Shown one piece after another: positions 61,962-64,000 of a stretch of DNA of 64,000 bases. The position numbers and the translations under genes were made by a program. Location of the stretch: positions 1 to 64,000 of the forward strand of contig JAMLIS010000005.1 in the NCBI GenBank assembly GCA_023954015.1. Reading direction: 5' to 3'. This stretch comes from Burkholderiaceae bacterium. GTDB taxonomy: Bacteria > Pseudomonadota > Gammaproteobacteria > Burkholderiales > Burkholderiaceae_E. The notes below the pieces were generated by a model that saw nothing but the letters and a program-made list of their open reading frames with translations, did no database searches and had not been told where the DNA came from. Position 1 is the stretch's first letter. Each line of letters begins with the position of its first letter.

Positions 61962-62547
61962 AGCGAAACTGGCGGCAGGCGCCGCCGTCTCGCTCGGCAT
62001 CGCGACGGCGGCGCTCGTCGTCCTGCCCTACCTGCAGGTGCGCGACGTCGAGCCGCCGGCCCGGCTGAAGCCCTATACCGAGGCGCAGCAGCGCGGCAGG
62101 CAGGTCTACATCGCCAACGGCTGCGTCTACTGCCACAGCCAGCAGCCTCGTGACCGCAATCTGGCGCCCGACGCCGAGCGCGGCTGGGGCCGGCCATCGG
62201 TTCCGGCCGACTATTCGTATGACCGGCCGCACCTGCTCGGCACGATGCGCACCGGCCCCGACCTGCTGAACATCGGCGCGCGCCAGCCGAGCGCCGACTG
62301 GCACCTGGGGCATCTGTACCAGCCACGCGCCTACGTCGGCGAATCGAACATGCCGGCCTATCCGTTCCTGTTCGTGCGCCGCGAGCGCGCGCGTGACGAC
62401 GATCGCGTCGTCTCCCTGCCACCGGGCGTGGCGCCCGCCGGCCAGGTCGTGGTGGCCACCCGCGAGGCGCTCGACCTCGTCGAATACCTGCTCTCGCTCG
62501 ATCGCACCTATCCGATCCTGCCGACGGCGAGCGCGGCGACCGAATGA
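61951..62547 (+). CDS. ccoO: cbb3-type cytochrome c oxidase subunit II
   Basis: A 198-residue membrane-anchored cytochrome c. One N-terminal helix (about 10-28) precedes the heme site CVYCH at 58-62, with 'RDRNLAPDAERGWGRPSVPADYSYDRPHLLGTMRTGPDL' cut in blocks as the CcoO signature. A likely axial methionine lies in 'GESNMPAYPFLF'. It passes electrons from the mono-heme cytochrome to CcoN. ATG 61951 has GGGGAGG upstream. Confidence 0.92.
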   Translation: MENEAKLAAGAAVSLGIATAALVVLPYLQVRDVEPPARLKPYTEAQQRGRQVYIANGCVYCHSQQPRDRNLAPDAERGWGRPSVPADYSYDRPHLLGTMRTGPDLLNIGARQPSADWHLGHLYQPRAYVGESNMPAYPFLFVRRERARDDDRVVSLPPGVAPAGQVVVATREALDLVEYLLSLDRTYPILPTASAATE

Positions 62548-62557
62548 GGGCATCGCC

Positions 62558-63160
62558 ATGCTGACCGATCCGCAGGCACTGCCGCGCGCGCAGCAACGCG
62601 AGCACGAGGAACCCTCCGAGACCATCCGCCCGATTCCCGCAGTAGCCGCGCTGCTCACGCTGATGGCGGTGCTGTTCGGCGCGGGATATATTCTGTTTTC
62701 CGAACCGTTCGGCAACGCCGAGTTCGGCGATCGACGCACCCTCGCGGATCTCGCTCCGGCGGTTGCCGCGGCCGGCGCGGCGGTCGATGGCAAGGCGCTG
62801 TACGCGGCGCAATGCGCTGCCTGTCATCAGCCCACCGGCAAGGGCGTGACCGGCGTCTTCCCGCCGCTCGACGGTTCCGAGTGGGTGGCCGGCGACTCGC
62901 GCGTCCTCGCCAACATCCTGCTGCACGGCATCGACGGGGAAATCGAAGTGCTCGGTACCACCTACAAAGGCGCGATGCCTTCGTTCCAGCGCCTGTCCGA
63001 CGGCGAACTGGCCGCGATCGCGAGCTGGCTGCGCAGCCAGTGGTCGAACCGCGCGGAGCCGGTCGATGCTTCGCTCTTCGCGCAGGAGCGGGCCGCGCAG
63101 CGGCGAACGGCGCCCTTCGAGAATGGCGGGCAGCTGAAGGCGTTGGCCGCCGGCACGTAG
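62558..63160 (+). CDS. Membrane-anchored mono-heme cytochrome c (CcoP substitute)
   Basis: A 200-residue protein with one helix (about 28-48) and a single class-I heme site CAACH at 86-90. The axial methionine is in 'YKGAMPSFQRLSDGELAAIASWL'. In canonical cbb3 oxidases subunit III (CcoP) has two hemes; here only one is present and no CcoQ is seen. It stands ten bases after ccoO, so it is the third oxidase subunit of a reduced form. It would accept electrons from soluble cytochrome c. Confidence 0.88.
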   Translation: MLTDPQALPRAQQREHEEPSETIRPIPAVAALLTLMAVLFGAGYILFSEPFGNAEFGDRRTLADLAPAVAAAGAAVDGKALYAAQCAACHQPTGKGVTGVFPPLDGSEWVAGDSRVLANILLHGIDGEIEVLGTTYKGAMPSFQRLSDGELAAIASWLRSQWSNRAEPVDASLFAQERAAQRRTAPFENGGQLKALAAGT

Positions 63161-63176
63161 AAGAACGGAGAACGAG

Positions 63177-63644
63177 ATGCGCCTGACGATGATGACCGAC
63201 TACGCGATGCGCCTGTTGATGTACGTCGCACAGCGGCCCGAGCGCTTGTGCACGATCGCCGAGGTGGCGCGCGCCTACGACATCTCCGAGGCGCACCTGA
63301 TGAAGGTCACGCACCAGCTCGGACTCGCCGGCTGGATCGAGACGGTGCGCGGCAAGGGCGGCGGCATGCGCCTGGCGCACAGGCCCGAGGACATCAACGT
63401 CGGCGCCGTCGTTCGTCGAATGGAATCCGACTTCCAGATCACCGAGTGTTTCGGCAACTCGAGCCGCTGCTCGCTGATCGGCAGCTGCGGGCTCACCGGC
63501 ATCCTGAACGAGGCTCTGCAGGCGTTCCTCGAGCGCCTGGACGCCCACACGCTGGCCGACGTGCTGCCGCCGCCCGATCACGGCCTTCCGATCGACATCG
63601 TCGAGCGTCCGTTGCGCCGGGCGGCGCGAGCGCGCGCGGCCTGA
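63177..63644 (+). CDS. Rrf2-family regulator, NsrR-like
   Basis: A 155-residue winged-helix regulator. 'MRLTMMTDYAMRLLMYVAQRPE' and 'AHLMKVTHQLGLAGWIETVRGKGGGMRLA' are NsrR-like. Cysteines 91, 98 and 104 (ECFGNSSRCSLIGSC) have the spacing that holds an iron-sulfur cluster sensitive to nitric oxide. It lies 16 bases after the cytochrome gene with GGAG upstream, so it probably senses nitric oxide or iron status and regulates this respiratory operon or nitric oxide detoxification genes. Confidence 0.9.
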   Translation: MRLTMMTDYAMRLLMYVAQRPERLCTIAEVARAYDISEAHLMKVTHQLGLAGWIETVRGKGGGMRLAHRPEDINVGAVVRRMESDFQITECFGNSSRCSLIGSCGLTGILNEALQAFLERLDAHTLADVLPPPDHGLPIDIVERPLRRAARARAA

Positions 63645-63670
63645 GAAACACGTAGCGCACGGCCGGCGCA

Positions 63671-64000
63671 ATGCTGCGCACCGCGCTTGCCAGCTGCGTC
63701 GCCGTCGTCGTGGCGTGGGCGGCGGCCGCCTGGCTCACGCACGATTTTCGTGCCTTCACCGAAGAGGGCGCACGGCGCATCGAAGTACGCGATGCGCCGG
63801 TCGCGGCGCCGTCGCTCGAGGTCGTCGGCCCCGGAGTCGGCCCCGTCGCCCTTCCCGACCTGTTGAGGGCACACGGCGGCGCGACCATCGTCGATTTCGT
63901 CTACACGCGCTGCGTCAGCGTCTGCGCCGCCCTGGGCAGCGGATTCCAGCAGCTGCAGCAGCGCATCGTCGACGGCGAGCGCACGGGCGACCGGCCCGTG
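63671..64000 (+). CDS. SCO1/SenC-family copper chaperone, cut by the window end
   Basis: The first 110 residues of a protein that continues beyond the window. An N-terminal helix (about 5-22) anchors it. The thioredoxin-like part contains 'ATIVDFVYTRCVSVCAALGSGFQQLQ' with the Cu-binding C-x3-C at 81 and 85. SCO proteins deliver copper to cytochrome oxidases. Its place 26 bases after the NsrR-like gene and close to a copper-containing oxidase fits that task. The ATG at 63671 has only a weak ribosome site. Confidence 0.85.
   Translation, partial: MLRTALASCVAVVVAWAAAAWLTHDFRAFTEEGARRIEVRDAPVAAPSLEVVGPGVGPVALPDLLRAHGGATIVDFVYTRCVSVCAALGSGFQQLQQRIVDGERTGDRPV

Noticed and set aside
62558..63160. 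Canonical di-heme CcoP
   Set aside because: Only one CxxCH motif is present and the protein is about 100 residues too short.
1..64000. Insertion sequences, prophage genes, CRISPR arrays, tRNA or rRNA genes
   Set aside because: I looked for transposase motifs, regularly spaced repeats, and cloverleaf or rRNA signatures and found none.

Overview
The window is one continuous, very GC-rich and gene-dense stretch of what looks like a betaproteobacterial chromosome, most likely Burkholderiales. The clues are a phasin (polyhydroxybutyrate storage), a metX-metW pair of Burkholderia type, a fused isobutyryl-CoA mutase (IcmF), a cbb3-type terminal oxidase, and many GTG/TTG starts with ATGA overlaps. 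I see no rRNA, tRNA, CRISPR array, transposase or phage gene. The taxonomic call is inference from family resemblance only.

Left part (302-15723): a catabolic region. Leftward run a gluconate-dehydrogenase-subunit-3-like protein, a GMC flavin dehydrogenase with a probable 3Fe-4S motif, an SDR and an AraC regulator. Rightward runs a tightly overlapping series: zinc-less quinone-reductase-like MDR, two subunits resembling the alpha and beta subunits of phenylphosphate synthase (a split PEP synthase), biotin carboxyl carrier protein, biotin carboxylase, a pyruvate-carboxylase-type carboxyltransferase, an HAD-IIA hydrolase, an IclR regulator and acetoacetyl-CoA synthetase. Read as a pathway it suggests alcohol to ketone, ATP-dependent activation of the ketone, biotin-dependent carboxylation to a beta-keto acid, then CoA activation. 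This is the strongest candidate for an undescribed system in the window.

Middle (15921-38116): housekeeping and accessory genes. They include a K+ channel, a bactofilin-like membrane protein, a chemoreceptor, a SodC lipoprotein, a UspA protein, an amidohydrolase and an SpmA-SpmB fusion. A TPP riboswitch precedes a CytX-type thiamine-precursor transporter. A 159-base imperfect palindrome lies beside an LLM flavin oxidoreductase. A SAM-II riboswitch, with a fitting promoter and terminator, precedes metX-metW. Then come an aldose dehydrogenase, a RuBisCO-like protein overlapping a cupin gene, and a 1603-residue secreted RHS protein ending in a DUF2235 (Tle1-like) lipase domain.

Right part (38224-64000): icmF comes first. 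Next is a leftward cluster of DUF2946 protein, TonB-dependent receptor, ExbB, ExbD, TonB, a CobN-like chelatase with signal peptide and C-terminal anchor, a MotA/TolQ/ExbB protein and DUF2149. It closely resembles the Bacteroidota hmu heme uptake and de-metallation operon. Then come an AI-2E-family permease, a ThDP enzyme with an FAD dehydrogenase, a MetE-like protein, an enoyl-CoA hydratase and a PRC-barrel protein with a clear terminator. The window ends in a compact cbb3 oxidase locus: fdxA, ccoN with a CcoS-like N-terminus, ccoO, a mono-heme cytochrome, an NsrR-like Rrf2 regulator and a SCO1/SenC gene cut by the window end.
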